From Nitrospira sp. (GTDB taxonomy: Bacteria > Nitrospirota > Nitrospiria > Nitrospirales > Nitrospiraceae): a stretch of 64,000 bases of DNA. The stretch lies in contig JBAOHZ010000009.1 in the NCBI GenBank assembly GCA_037045225.1, positions 1,054,001 to 1,118,000 on the forward strand. Direction: 5' to 3'. Within the stretch, counting starts at the first letter, position 1. Each line of letters starts with the position of its first letter. The translations under genes were made by a program, and so were the position numbers. This document shows, piece after piece, positions 27,721 through 36,689 of the stretch. Below the pieces are notes generated by a model. That model made no database searches and was not told the origin of the DNA. It worked only from the letters and a program-made list of their open reading frames with translations.

Positions 27721-27747
27721 CGGGGGAGGAACATGGTTCCTCCCCCG
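27721..27747 (-). terminator. Strong rho-independent terminator after the pilin gene
   Basis: A perfect 12-bp stem, CGGGGGAGGAAC paired with GTTCCTCCCCCG, around a 3-nt loop. Read on the minus strand it is followed at once by TTTTAATTT. It lies 27 bp past the pilin stop, the normal place for an intrinsic terminator of a highly expressed pilin mRNA. Confidence 0.92.
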
Positions 27748-27773
27748 TCTCTGAGACACGCTACGACTGATCG

Positions 27774-28310
27774 TTAGCTGATCACGTCGTCAGGAACCGC
27801 CTGGGTCAAACCACCCTTGATATCATTGACTGACCATCCGTCAACCGTCGCATCATTGTCGATGCTGGCCACCGCCGACGCGGTGAAGCCGACTGCACCC
27901 GACGTTCCGTTGCTTGCCAATGACGGTACCGCTGGGGATGCGTCACTCTGAACCGGGCAACCAGCAGGAGCACCGCAGGGAATCTGGTCGTAGTTGGCAG
28001 CCGGGTAAGCCGTGCCTGCGGAAGCCGCGTTACCACCAGGCGCCGGGCTTCGGTAGGTGTACCGGTTGGTGTTACCAGCAAGGGCATATCCAACCTCAGA
28101 AAAGCTTCCATATTTCGAGTTTTCGCTGAGGTAGGCCGTCTCCGCCACGAAGATCGCGCCCAGGTTGGTCTTGGCTTCAGACTGTCTGGATTTCGCCTGG
28201 TAGCGCAAGAAGTTGGGAATGGCGATGGCCGCCAAGATACCGATGATCGCCACGACGATCATCAACTCAATCAACGTAAAACCTTTCTGACCCTTGATTT
28301 GCTTCAACAT
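27774..28310 (-). CDS. Type IV major pilin-like prepilin
   Basis: 178 residues from the ATG at 28310, which has a strong ribosome site (GGAGG, 4 nt upstream). The prepilin peptidase site is KGQKG/FTLIELM: cleavage after Gly leaves N-methyl-Phe and Glu5. The hydrophobic helix ILAAIAIPNFLRYQAKSRQ forms the pilus core. The globular part has a Cys pair (CGAPAGC) likely to close a D-loop. It closely resembles the second pilin upstream in layout (EAKTNLGAIFVAETAYLSE against EARSNLAGIFVAEASFFTE). It ends with a strong terminator. Assembled by the type IV pilus machine; the retraction ATPases are encoded 13 kb away. Confidence 0.93.
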   Translation of the reverse strand: MLKQIKGQKGFTLIELMIVVAIIGILAAIAIPNFLRYQAKSRQSEAKTNLGAIFVAETAYLSENSKYGSFSEVGYALAGNTNRYTYRSPAPGGNAASAGTAYPAANYDQIPCGAPAGCPVQSDASPAVPSLASNGTSGAVGFTASAVASIDNDATVDGWSVNDIKGGLTQAVPDDVIS

Positions 28311-28400
28311 ACGTCCTCCCTTTCCTAATGTTGCCACTTCACCCGACACATTGTTCTCTTGCCTCTTCCTACGACACACCTTTTTCAAGCCTAGCAGATC

Positions 28401-28426
28401 TTGGGTATAGCAGATTCTATGCCCAA
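28401..28426. promoter_or_regulatory. Inverted repeat between the two pilin genes
   Basis: TTGGGTATAG at 28401-28410 and CTATGCCCAA at 28417-28426 are reverse complements at 9 of 10 positions with a 6-nt spacer. It lies about 90 bp upstream of the first-described pilin start and 135 bp after the other pilin stop. Its dyad symmetry suits an operator for a dimeric regulator, or a weak transcript-end hairpin; no T-tract follows. Confidence 0.4.
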
Positions 28427-28560
28427 CACCTCCTTCCTGTAGTTCTTCTTCATTTTCTCTATTTTCCAGTTACTTAGATCCACTCTCGACTCAACCATGA
28501 CCAGCGCTGCCTAGCCCCGGTTCCGTTTTCCGTCATCTTCTGACAAGTTTTGCCCTCTCA

Positions 28561-29088
28561 CTAACTCGACACATCGTTGGGTTGCGCACCATTCAATCCC
28601 TGCTTCACATCGTTCACAAACCAGCCGTCATGGGTGGCATCTCCATCGAGATCCGCAGCGGCTGTTGCGGTAAACCCTGACGACGAGGTCAACGCGGTTC
28701 CGACTATTCCCGTGAAGATGATGGTTCCCGCTGCAGGCGATTCCGTCTGAATCGTGTCGCAACTACTGGACGGCCCGCAGAGATTGCCGCCATTCGGCCC
28801 AAGACCTGCTCCAAGCCCTAATCCGGTACGATAGGTGTAGCGGTTCGTCCCAGCCCCAGCGATCGCAAATCCAATATCCGTGAAGTTTCCATATTCTTTT
28901 CGTTCCGTGAAGAACGAGGCCTCGGCCACGAAGATACCCGCCAAATTCGACCGTGCCTCAGCCTGCATTGCCTGCGCCCGATATCGAAGAAAATTCGGTA
29001 TGGCAAAGGCAGCAAGAATTCCCATAATCACCACCACGACCATCACTTCGATCAGCGTGAACCCTCGCTCCTTCGTTTCAATCACCAT
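28561..29088 (-). CDS. Type IV pilin-like prepilin, paralogue
   Basis: 175 residues. The cleavage site is KERG/FTLIEVM with Glu5 conserved, followed by the helix VVVVIMGILAAFAIPNFLRY. The globular domain shares TNRYTYR and GFTATAAADLDGDATHDGW with its neighbour and carries a Cys pair (CGPSSSC). The leader is only seven residues before the glycine, typical of type IVa prepilins. No clear ribosome site precedes the ATG. A candidate sigma-54 promoter lies about 80-95 bp upstream. The two pilins probably arose by duplication; which is the major pilin cannot be told from sequence. Confidence 0.92.
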   Translation of the reverse strand: MVIETKERGFTLIEVMVVVVIMGILAAFAIPNFLRYRAQAMQAEARSNLAGIFVAEASFFTERKEYGNFTDIGFAIAGAGTNRYTYRTGLGLGAGLGPNGGNLCGPSSSCDTIQTESPAAGTIIFTGIVGTALTSSSGFTATAAADLDGDATHDGWFVNDVKQGLNGAQPNDVSS

Positions 29089-29485
29089 ACGGTGCGATCA
29101 CAGATCTTGAGAAATCCCATTCAGATGCCCCCTGTCGCACACGCGCTACAGTCAGGCCTTCCATAAGCAGGCCTTGTGCCAAGAACCCGCCACTTGGCAG
29201 CCATACTTATAAGTACTTGTCAAAACTGACATTTATTGCGCAATTTTTCAAGGGAGCCCGATCAGCGCCAATTCGTGGACCTGAATCCTTAGGGGAAAAG
29301 TGCCAAAAATTGACTGAATCGAACAGGCACAGCTCTCACCTGTAGGATCGGTGAGAAGCTGAAGGTGCCTATTATTCGTAAGTAGGTTGAAAATCGGCAG
29401 GAAAAACCGGAGCTGGAACGGGCATCCCGTCGACGGCACCGGACTAGGTCATGACCATCTATGGAAGTGAAGCAGCGCGGGAGTA
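29089..29485. other. Intergenic region with candidate sigma-54 promoter
   Basis: About 400 bp between the TPR lipoprotein stop and the pilin start. It holds the sigma-54-like element at 29166-29181 and an AT-rich stretch around 29195-29260 that could bind IHF or an activator. No gene is supported here. Confidence 0.5.
29166..29181 (-). promoter_or_regulatory. Candidate sigma-54 (-24/-12) promoter for the pilin gene
   Basis: On the minus strand the sequence reads TGGCAC-AAGGC-CTGCT. GG and GC are separated by exactly 10 nt, the spacing sigma-54 requires, and the -24 block is a perfect TGGCAC. The -12 block is CTGC rather than TTGC. A start near 29155 would leave a leader of about 66 nt before the pilin ATG. 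Type IV pilin genes are commonly PilR/sigma-54-dependent, which makes the position meaningful. Confidence 0.55.
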
Positions 29486-31354
29486 CTATGGAGCGGGAGT
29501 CGCGGACTCCCCCTTACGATCTGAGACGCGTCGAAGCGCTTGTCGGATGCGGTCTTCCTTGTCGGGATCACCCAGACCGAGTTCACGAAATCGCTGCATC
29601 AACTTGTCATTCGAGGGATCCAGTTCGAGGGAATGCAGGAGGGCCTCTCGCCCATCTGAGAGATGTTGCTGCTTTAAGTAAATTTCACCGAGATGCTCAT
29701 AAATTACGGGATCGTCGCCGACCAGTGCGACCGCTCGCTTCATCTCCGTCAGCGCTTCAGATAGCAGGCCCTTCTTGAAAAACGCCCAGGCCAGACTATC
29801 GACATAATACCCGTTGGTCGGTCGAAGTGCGACGGCCTGCTTCGTCAGCGCGATGGCCTCTTCAATCTTCACGCCACGTTCTGCATAGCTATAACCTAAG
29901 TAGTTCATGGCATCGGCGTGGTGAGGATCCAAGGCGAGTGTCATCTGCATCGACTTCACCACGTCGTCGAATCGATCCAACTTGTCATAAGCGGTGCCGG
30001 CGTTGAAATGCAGGTCCGCATTGTCCGGATTGTGGCGGATTCCCTCCAGAAACGCCTTGAGCGAAGGCTCATACTGCTCGACTTGAAAATGCGCAAGGCC
30101 AAGAACGATATGGGCCTCAGGCTGCTTGGGATTCAATCGGCCGGCTTCGCGAAGATGCTGAATGGCCTCTGTGTATTGCTTGGTCCGATATTGCAACACA
30201 CCCAAGTGAAGATGTCCCTCAAAGTACGAAGGCTCCAGGCTGAGATTGTAGCGGTACGCCTCCATGGCATTGACGTAATCCTTGCTCTCCTCATACAAGT
30301 AACCGAGATAGTCGCGGACCTTGAGTTCCGTCGGACGCACCGTGAGAATCTGCGTCAGCTGCTGAATCGCCTTGGGATAGTTCTTCTGCTCCCCATAGAC
30401 AAGCCCCATCCGAAGTTGTGCATCAAGATCAGACGGATCCTCGGCCAACATCTCCTGCAACTCCCTCAAGGCTTCGTCGTACTGCTTCGCCGACACTTGC
30501 AGGCGAATAAGATGGTGCCGAATCTCCCGATTTTTCGGGTTCACACTCTGCAAGTAGCGGCGATAGATCTCGATCGCCTTATCTCGGTCCTGTTTGGCTT
30601 CATAGACAGATCCAAGCGCCACGTACGCCGGCTCAAACGCCGGATTTAACGTCACCGCCTGCTCGAAGTGAGTGGTCGCTTTGTCAAAATCCCTGGCCTC
30701 AACTCCGATACGACCCAGATAGTAATACCCAACTGCCGAGTCCGGGCTGATCTTGATCCCGGCGCGAATCGTGTCTTCGGCTTCGGCATATTGTTTCTGA
30801 TTGGCCTGTAACAGCCCCTTGGCAAAGAAATGCTCGCTGCGCTGCGGCTCCTGCTCAATCGCACGATTGAACAACCTCAACGCCTTGTCGGGCTTTCCAG
30901 CAGCCGCATACATGCCGCCGATTTGCCCCAACATCTGCGCATCCAACCCCGGCACATCAGCCACGTCATCCGCAAAGCGCACTGCCGACGGCACATCACC
31001 CGCGGTGAAGTAGAGGACGGCCAAACGGGCCTTGAGATAATTCGACGTGGGATCCGTTTGCAACGCGAGCTGGTATTCCTTGATCGCCGACTCCGTCTCC
31101 TGTGCCAGCTCAGCCTGATACCCGAGGAGAAAGTGATAGGAGGCGCGAGAATCGGAGGAGGAGGGCGTGGCACGAGGAACCACCGGCGCAACTGCGGGAA
31201 CCGGCGGTGGAATAGACCGAGCAGGCGGCGCGCTCTGACACGCGGCAGTGAGACACGACACGGCTGCCAACAGGAGCACTACGGTTCTGATGCTAGCGCA
31301 CTCTCTGGAGAGAGGTGGCTGCCGATACTCTTCACACAATCGTTGCACAATCAT
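29486..31354 (-). CDS. TPR lipoprotein (large tetratricopeptide repeat protein)
   Basis: 622 residues. The signal VVLLLAAVSCLTAAC ends in a lipobox with Cys39; the 20 residues before it are unusual, and the true start may be the GTG two codons after the ATG. A Pro-rich linker leads into about 14 TPR units of 34 residues, seen as phrases such as HLHLGVLQYRTKQYTEAIQH and NYLGYSYAERGVKIEEAIAL. The final units include YVDSLAWAFFKKGLLSEALT, common in BamD/PilF-like and polysaccharide-export TPR proteins. It is likely a periplasmic scaffold anchored to a membrane. It ends 397 bp before the pilin gene in position and is probably transcribed alone. Confidence 0.82.
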   Translation of the reverse strand: MIVQRLCEEYRQPPLSRECASIRTVVLLLAAVSCLTAACQSAPPARSIPPPVPAVAPVVPRATPSSSDSRASYHFLLGYQAELAQETESAIKEYQLALQTDPTSNYLKARLAVLYFTAGDVPSAVRFADDVADVPGLDAQMLGQIGGMYAAAGKPDKALRLFNRAIEQEPQRSEHFFAKGLLQANQKQYAEAEDTIRAGIKISPDSAVGYYYLGRIGVEARDFDKATTHFEQAVTLNPAFEPAYVALGSVYEAKQDRDKAIEIYRRYLQSVNPKNREIRHHLIRLQVSAKQYDEALRELQEMLAEDPSDLDAQLRMGLVYGEQKNYPKAIQQLTQILTVRPTELKVRDYLGYLYEESKDYVNAMEAYRYNLSLEPSYFEGHLHLGVLQYRTKQYTEAIQHLREAGRLNPKQPEAHIVLGLAHFQVEQYEPSLKAFLEGIRHNPDNADLHFNAGTAYDKLDRFDDVVKSMQMTLALDPHHADAMNYLGYSYAERGVKIEEAIALTKQAVALRPTNGYYVDSLAWAFFKKGLLSEALTEMKRAVALVGDDPVIYEHLGEIYLKQQHLSDGREALLHSLELDPSNDKLMQRFRELGLGDPDKEDRIRQALRRVSDRKGESATPAP

Positions 31355-31427
31355 CCGCTCAATCTGCAGGGGGACGGTTCGAGGGCCCGTGGATGAGGGG
31401 AATTATACCGGCCCGAGAAAGAACGCG

Positions 31428-32783
31428 TCAAACGACCTCACGCGTCTCAAGATTCTCGAACTTGGCGAACCGGTCGTGGAAGAATAGTTCCCGCTTCCCG
31501 ATCGGCCCGTTGCGATGCTTGCTGACCAAAATATCGGCGATACCTTTTCGCTCGGTGCCCGGCTCGTACACCTCTTCACGATAGATAAACATCACCACAT
31601 CGGCGTCCTGCTCGATGGCACCGCTCTCACGCAGGTCGGCCAGCATGGGAACCGGCGGCTTTCTGGCTTCCACCGCACGGCTCAACTGAGACAGGGCAAT
31701 GACCGGGACGTTCAGCTCCTTGGCCAGACTTTTTAAGGAACGCGAGATATCCGAAATTTCCTGCTGTCGTGACTCGGAATCACTCTTCCCCTGCATGAGC
31801 TGCAGGTAGTCGACAATCAACAGATCGAGCCCACGCTCGGCCTTGAGCCGTCTGGCCTTTCCACGCATCTGCTGCACCGTCACCGCACCGGAATCATCGA
31901 TAAAGATCGGCGCCTGCTCCAGCTTGCCGGCCGCCTCCGCCAACCGCCACCAATCTTCCTTTTGCAGCCGGCCGGTCCGGAGTGCGTGCGAATCGACACG
32001 GGCCTCGGAACTCAGCATGCGGAGCACGAGCTGCGGTTTCGACATTTCGAGGCTGAAAATACCGACGACGGTCTTGGCATGCAGCGCAGCATGCTGCGCC
32101 ATCCCCAGGGCCAGACTGGTCTTGCCCATGCTCGGACGGCCGGCAATGACAATCAAGTCCGACGGCTGCAATCCGGCCGTAAGGTCATCCAGATCGATAT
32201 AACCCGTCGGCACGCCCGTGACACGTTCCTTCCGCTTAGACAGCTTGTCGACGACATCGAGACTCTCTTTGATGATCTGATTGACCGGCGTGAAGGAACG
32301 ATCCAGCTTTCCCTGGGCAAGACTGAACACGGAACGTTCGGCGAAATCCAACAATTCATCGACCGCCACTGTTCCGTCATAGCCGCGGGTCACCACCTCC
32401 GTCGAAGTTTGAATGAGCCCTCGCAGCAACGCCTTATCGCGCACGATCTTGCTGTGATAGCGGATATTCGCCGCTGTCGGCACCACTTGTACCAATTCGG
32501 CTAGATAGGCGGATCCCCCGACCGCTTCGAGTTCGGAGCGCCCCTTCAAACATTCCGTGAGGGTAATCTGATCGATGACTTCGCCGCGATCGGACAACTC
32601 CAACATGGCCTGGTAAATCTTGCGATGCGCGGTCCGGTAGAATTCTTCATCCGTCAGGACCTCCATGACCTTCGCCATCGCCGTATTGTCGAGCAAAATT
32701 GCGCCCAACACCGATTGTTCGGCTTCGACATTTTGCGGCGGCAATTTGGGGGCAGTGAGATCAACCGAGGAGAGCGACTTCAT
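31428..32783 (-). CDS. dnaB: Replicative DNA helicase
   Basis: 451 residues, the normal DnaB length. The N-terminal primase-interacting domain begins PPQNVEAEQSVLGAILLDNT. The RecA-like motor has Walker A in IAGRPSMGKTSLALGMA, LIVDYLQLM as Walker B, and LSQLSRAVEARKPPVP followed by DLRESGAIEQDADVV. It unwinds DNA ahead of the replication fork as a hexamer loaded by DnaC-like or DciA-type loaders. Its ATG overlaps the stop of hisZ (ATGA), an unusual coupling of replication with histidine and serine synthesis genes. Confidence 0.97.
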   Translation of the reverse strand: MKSLSSVDLTAPKLPPQNVEAEQSVLGAILLDNTAMAKVMEVLTDEEFYRTAHRKIYQAMLELSDRGEVIDQITLTECLKGRSELEAVGGSAYLAELVQVVPTAANIRYHSKIVRDKALLRGLIQTSTEVVTRGYDGTVAVDELLDFAERSVFSLAQGKLDRSFTPVNQIIKESLDVVDKLSKRKERVTGVPTGYIDLDDLTAGLQPSDLIVIAGRPSMGKTSLALGMAQHAALHAKTVVGIFSLEMSKPQLVLRMLSSEARVDSHALRTGRLQKEDWWRLAEAAGKLEQAPIFIDDSGAVTVQQMRGKARRLKAERGLDLLIVDYLQLMQGKSDSESRQQEISDISRSLKSLAKELNVPVIALSQLSRAVEARKPPVPMLADLRESGAIEQDADVVMFIYREEVYEPGTERKGIADILVSKHRNGPIGKRELFFHDRFAKFENLETREVV

Positions 32784-33904
32784 GCCCGGCTCCTGCGCCG
32801 TCGCGACTCCGCCGCCACGCGTTTGGAGCGGGGAACTTCAGAGGAGGATGCATGAGACAGCGTGGAGGCGCCGGACGCGTCGAGGGCTCGAAACAGGCGA
32901 TCAACGTCAAGGCCAAACCCGGTGGAGGCCGCGGTGCGCCCGAACCGGCCCATCAGATGGTCGTATCGGCCCCCGCCTCCCAACTCCGCACCGATACCCG
33001 GGGCAAAGACGTCAAAAACAATCCCATCATAATATTCAAACCCGCGGAACTCGCCCAGATCGATCAATACGGACTGCTGCCCGGGCGACACCAAGCGCTC
33101 ATACACCTGCGCGAGGCGCTCGAGCGGTCTCAGGAGCGTCCGATCACGGCCCACCAACTTTCGTCCCCGCGCAAGGACTTCTGGGCCGCCGCACAATTCC
33201 AGCGCTTCGAGGATGACACGCCCCGCCGACCGAGATACACCGTCCCGCGTCAACAATTCTTCGAGCAACGGCATGTCTTTCCGTGCAGCCGCATGCTCCA
33301 CACGTTTTTGGCCCTCCTGCGATAAGCCGGATTTGGCCAGTAAGGCCGTAAAAAATCCGACATGGCCGACCGCAACCTTAAACGCAGACAGTCCTACTCG
33401 CGCCAAACATTCCAACAGGAGCGTCAGCACCTCAGCATCGCCGGCAACCCCGTCCACACCGATAAGCTCGGCTCCGACTTGAAAAATTTCACGGTCACGA
33501 CCGGCATGCTCGCGTTCATACCGAAACACGGATGTGCGATAGCAGAGCCGCAGCGGAAGCCGCTCGCCCATCATGCCCATGGCTACGGTTCTGGCAATCT
33601 GAGCCGTCGCATCGGGACGGAGCAGCATCAATCGACCCGTGGTCCGATCGACCAGTTGATAACACTTTTCGAGGAGCTCCGATTCTAGACCAGGCGCAAG
33701 GACGTCTAGGTACTCGAACATCGGCAGGATGATTTCTTCGTAGCCCCCCCGCGCAAGCACGGCGAGCAGCGTCTGCTCGAGATGTCGGATACGTCGAGCG
33801 GCGTCAGGAAGGATGGTACTCATTCCAACCGGAATGAGTGACCGTTCCCGACCTGCCATCAGAGGCGAGGAAGCAGAAGTGGCCTTCAACGAAAGAGCGC
33901 CCAT
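32780..33904 (-). CDS. hisZ: ATP phosphoribosyltransferase regulatory subunit
   Basis: 374 residues, resembling histidyl-tRNA synthetase catalytic core without the anticodon domain. Class II synthetase motif 2 is recognisable as LCYRTSVFRYEREHAGRDRE and motif 3 as ELGGGGRYDHLMGRFGR followed by ASTGFGLDVDRL. HisZ has no aminoacylation activity; it assembles with short-form HisG and enables histidine feedback control of the first step of histidine synthesis. A tRNA synthetase would continue with an anticodon-binding domain, which is absent; instead a short Arg/Ser-rich tail overlaps dnaB. Starts 18 bp after the serA stop. Confidence 0.92.
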   Translation of the reverse strand: MGALSLKATSASSPLMAGRERSLIPVGMSTILPDAARRIRHLEQTLLAVLARGGYEEIILPMFEYLDVLAPGLESELLEKCYQLVDRTTGRLMLLRPDATAQIARTVAMGMMGERLPLRLCYRTSVFRYEREHAGRDREIFQVGAELIGVDGVAGDAEVLTLLLECLARVGLSAFKVAVGHVGFFTALLAKSGLSQEGQKRVEHAAARKDMPLLEELLTRDGVSRSAGRVILEALELCGGPEVLARGRKLVGRDRTLLRPLERLAQVYERLVSPGQQSVLIDLGEFRGFEYYDGIVFDVFAPGIGAELGGGGRYDHLMGRFGRTAASTGFGLDVDRLFRALDASGASTLSHASSSEVPRSKRVAAESRRRRSRA

Positions 33905-33922
33905 GGTCGACTGCCGGGCAAT

Positions 33923-35515
33923 CTACAACCCTTTCGACAGGTCTGCGACCTTCACGGAAAGGATATGCTTGCTGTTCGTAATCTGATCGAGGACCGGCTT
34001 AGGAAGCGGCGCGTCAAGCCCGAAAATCTGCAACGCTTTGCCGCCGCGCTCCTCCCGTGAACATTGCATCCGCGCAATATTGATGTTGTGATCGCCAAGG
34101 ATATGCCCCAACGTGCCGATCACCCCAGGACGATCCTCGTTCTGGATCAGCAGAAGATGGTTGTCGGGCACCACTTCCACCTTGAATTGATCGATCTCAA
34201 TGATACGCGGATCTTTGCGGTGGTAGAGGGTCCCGGCAACTTGATGAGACTTCTTCCCGGCCTCCACCCGCACACGGATCACACTGGTAAAGTCTCCGGC
34301 ATCGCTGATTTTCACTTCTTTGACTTCAATGCCACGTTCCTTGGCGACGACCGGCGCGTTCACATAGTTGACCGGATCTTCGAGGATGGGGGTCAGGAGG
34401 CCCTTCAGCACCGCAATCGTCAACGGTGCCACATTCAAGCCCGCGACTTCTCCGCTGTACTCGACGGTCAACCGTTCCAGGCCACCTTCCAATAGTTGCG
34501 CTTGCAACAGACCGACACGCTCCCCAAGCGACAGATAGGGCTGAAGTTTCGGCAACAACTCCGGCGAGACCGAGGGAATGTTGACCGCACCACGCGCGAT
34601 CCCTTTGGTAAAATACTCCACGATCTGCTCAGCAATACCGATGGCCACATTTTCCTGCGCTTCCGTGGTGGAGGCGCCGATGTGCGGCGAGCAGATAAAA
34701 TTATCCAACGCCAACAGCGGATTGTCCGGCTTCACCGGCTCATCCTCGAACACATCGAATGCCGCTGCGGCAACCTTCTTCGACTTGAGCGCCTCGCACA
34801 AATCCCCTTCGTGGACGATCCCGCCACGCGCACAGTTGGCAATCATCACGCCGGTTTTCATCTTGGCGATGGCTTGGGCATTGATCAGCGCTTTGGTTTC
34901 AGGGGTCAGCGGCGTGTGCACGGAAATGACATCGGCTCGGCGGAACAGCTCGTCCAACTCGACGATGGTCACGCCCATTTTTTCCGCGCGTTCCGGCGCG
35001 AGATAGGGATCATAGGCCATCACCTGCATCCCGACTCCCTGGGCAAGCTTGGTCAGATACCCGCCGATTTGACCGACACCAACGATGCCAAGCACCTTGT
35101 TATACAACTCCACGCCCATGAACTTTTCTTTTTCCCACTTCCCTGCCTTCGTCGAGGCGGTGGCTTGCGGGATGCGACGCGACATTGAAAAAATCATGGC
35201 CATCGTATGCTCGGCCGTCGTCACGGTGTTGCCGCCCGGCGTATTCATGACCACGATGCCACGACGGGTGGCAGCGGGGGTATCGACATTGTCCAAGCCG
35301 GAACCGGCTCGTCCGACGACCTTCAGCTGACTGGCTGCCGCGATGACTTCGGCGGTGACTTTCGTCCCGGAGCGGACGATCAGTCCGTCCGCATCCTTGA
35401 TTTCCTTCAGCAGCTCCTCTTTCGGCAGTTTGGTTTTCACCACCACCGTAAAGCCGGCCTTCTCCAATACCTCAACACCCTGCTTCGAGAGACTATCGCT
35501 GACCAAAATTTTCAT
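33923..35515 (-). CDS. serA: D-3-phosphoglycerate dehydrogenase, long form
   Basis: 530 residues, the long PGDH form. It oxidises 3-phosphoglycerate to 3-phosphohydroxypyruvate with NAD, the first step of serine synthesis. The Rossmann motif is LGIVGVGQIGGYLTKLAQG; catalytic residues sit in NCARGGIVHE (Arg), the glutamate in DVFEDEP, and the histidine in FICSPHIGAST. The C-terminal half holds the ASB domain (GEVAGLNVAPLTIAVLKG) and the ACT domain (LLIQNEDRPGVIGTLGHILG) that binds serine in feedback control. It lies between the aminotransferase gene, 28 bp upstream, and hisZ. Confidence 0.97.
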   Translation of the reverse strand: MKILVSDSLSKQGVEVLEKAGFTVVVKTKLPKEELLKEIKDADGLIVRSGTKVTAEVIAAASQLKVVGRAGSGLDNVDTPAATRRGIVVMNTPGGNTVTTAEHTMAMIFSMSRRIPQATASTKAGKWEKEKFMGVELYNKVLGIVGVGQIGGYLTKLAQGVGMQVMAYDPYLAPERAEKMGVTIVELDELFRRADVISVHTPLTPETKALINAQAIAKMKTGVMIANCARGGIVHEGDLCEALKSKKVAAAAFDVFEDEPVKPDNPLLALDNFICSPHIGASTTEAQENVAIGIAEQIVEYFTKGIARGAVNIPSVSPELLPKLQPYLSLGERVGLLQAQLLEGGLERLTVEYSGEVAGLNVAPLTIAVLKGLLTPILEDPVNYVNAPVVAKERGIEVKEVKISDAGDFTSVIRVRVEAGKKSHQVAGTLYHRKDPRIIEIDQFKVEVVPDNHLLLIQNEDRPGVIGTLGHILGDHNINIARMQCSREERGGKALQIFGLDAPLPKPVLDQITNSKHILSVKVADLSKGL

Positions 35516-35543
35516 TGTCGTGACGCCTTACCTGACGGTGAGT

Positions 35544-36689
35544 CTAGGACTTGCCCATAATAATTTCCTGAGCCTTCGCCACCCCGCTACCGAGTTTTAT
35601 GGGATAGCCCAGCCCCTTGATGACCATCTCCACCGCCGCCAGGGCCGTGATGACGTCAAAACTATCGATATAGCCCATGTGCGAAATACGGAAGATTTTA
35701 CCCTTCAGGTGGTCTTGGCCGCCTGCCGCCGTCATCCCGTACTGGGTTCGTAAATTCTTGTAGATCGCCTGGCCGTCCACGCCTTCCGGCGCCGAAATAG
35801 CGGTTAGCGCATCGCTCGGACGCTCTTGAGGGAAGATCGAAAGCCCAGCGGCCTTCACACCTTCCCGCATCGCCGTCGCCAACATCGCATGACGGGCGAA
35901 GACGGCCTCCAACCCCTCGGCCTTCAGAATGTTCATCACTTCTTTCAGCCCCAGAATGAGGGACACGGCCGGCGTATAGGCGGTCGTGCTCTTCTGCTGG
36001 TTTTCGCGTTCGCGCTTAAAATTGAAATAGAAGGCGGCATTCTTCGCCTTGTCAGCCAATCGCCACGCCTTCTCACTCACGCTGGCAAAGGCGAGCCCCG
36101 GCGGCAACATCAAGGCCTTCTGCGAGCCGGTAATGACCACATCGAGCCCCCAAGCGTCGGTCTTGAGGTCGAGTACGCCCAACGCCGTGATGGCATCCAC
36201 CACCAAAATAGTTTCTTCGTACCCCTTCACGATATCGGCGAGCGCTTTGACGTCGTGGGCGACTGCCGTGGAGGTTTCGCTTGCCTGGACATACACGGCC
36301 TTGATCGACGGATCCTTCTTCAACGCATCGGCGACAGCCTGGGGATCGACTGCGCGCCCCCATTCAACTTTCAACTCAGTCACTTGCGCGCCGAATGCCT
36401 TACACAGCTTCGTCCATCGCTCACCGAATTTGCCGCCGTTGATTGTGAGCGCCTTATCTCCTGGTGACAAGAAATTCGAAACCGATCCCTCCATGCCTCC
36501 GGTGCCGGACGCCGCGAGAATCAAGACATCATTCCTGGTTTGAAACAACCACTTCAGATCCTCACGAACCTCGGCGAAGATTTTATCGAATTCAGGCGCC
36601 CGGTGATGAATCATCGGTCTGGCCATCGCCAGTAACACCTCCGGAGGAACGGGGGTGGGGCCGGGAGCTAGCAGATACCGTTTGAGCAT
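35544..36689 (-). CDS. Class V aminotransferase (serine/phosphoserine-type)
   Basis: 381 residues, fold-type I PLP enzyme of the alanine-glyoxylate / serine-pyruvate aminotransferase group. It starts YLLAPGPTPVPPEVLLAM, typical of the family. LAASGTGGMEGSVSNFL binds the cofactor phosphate and Lys191 in ITGSQKALMLPPGLA forms the aldimine. Paired with serA it may supply the aminotransferase step of serine synthesis, replacing SerC, as proposed for other bacteria and archaea with class V enzymes next to serA; alternatively it interconverts serine and glyoxylate. It heads the aminotransferase-serA-hisZ-dnaB operon. The exact reaction cannot be settled from sequence. Confidence 0.9.
   Translation of the reverse strand: MLKRYLLAPGPTPVPPEVLLAMARPMIHHRAPEFDKIFAEVREDLKWLFQTRNDVLILAASGTGGMEGSVSNFLSPGDKALTINGGKFGERWTKLCKAFGAQVTELKVEWGRAVDPQAVADALKKDPSIKAVYVQASETSTAVAHDVKALADIVKGYEETILVVDAITALGVLDLKTDAWGLDVVITGSQKALMLPPGLAFASVSEKAWRLADKAKNAAFYFNFKRERENQQKSTTAYTPAVSLILGLKEVMNILKAEGLEAVFARHAMLATAMREGVKAAGLSIFPQERPSDALTAISAPEGVDGQAIYKNLRTQYGMTAAGGQDHLKGKIFRISHMGYIDSFDVITALAAVEMVIKGLGYPIKLGSGVAKAQEIIMGKS

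Noticed and set aside
28310..28345. Sigma-54 promoter just upstream of the 28310 pilin
   Set aside because: A TGGCAA-like block exists at 28331-28336 but no GC dinucleotide lies 10 nt further.
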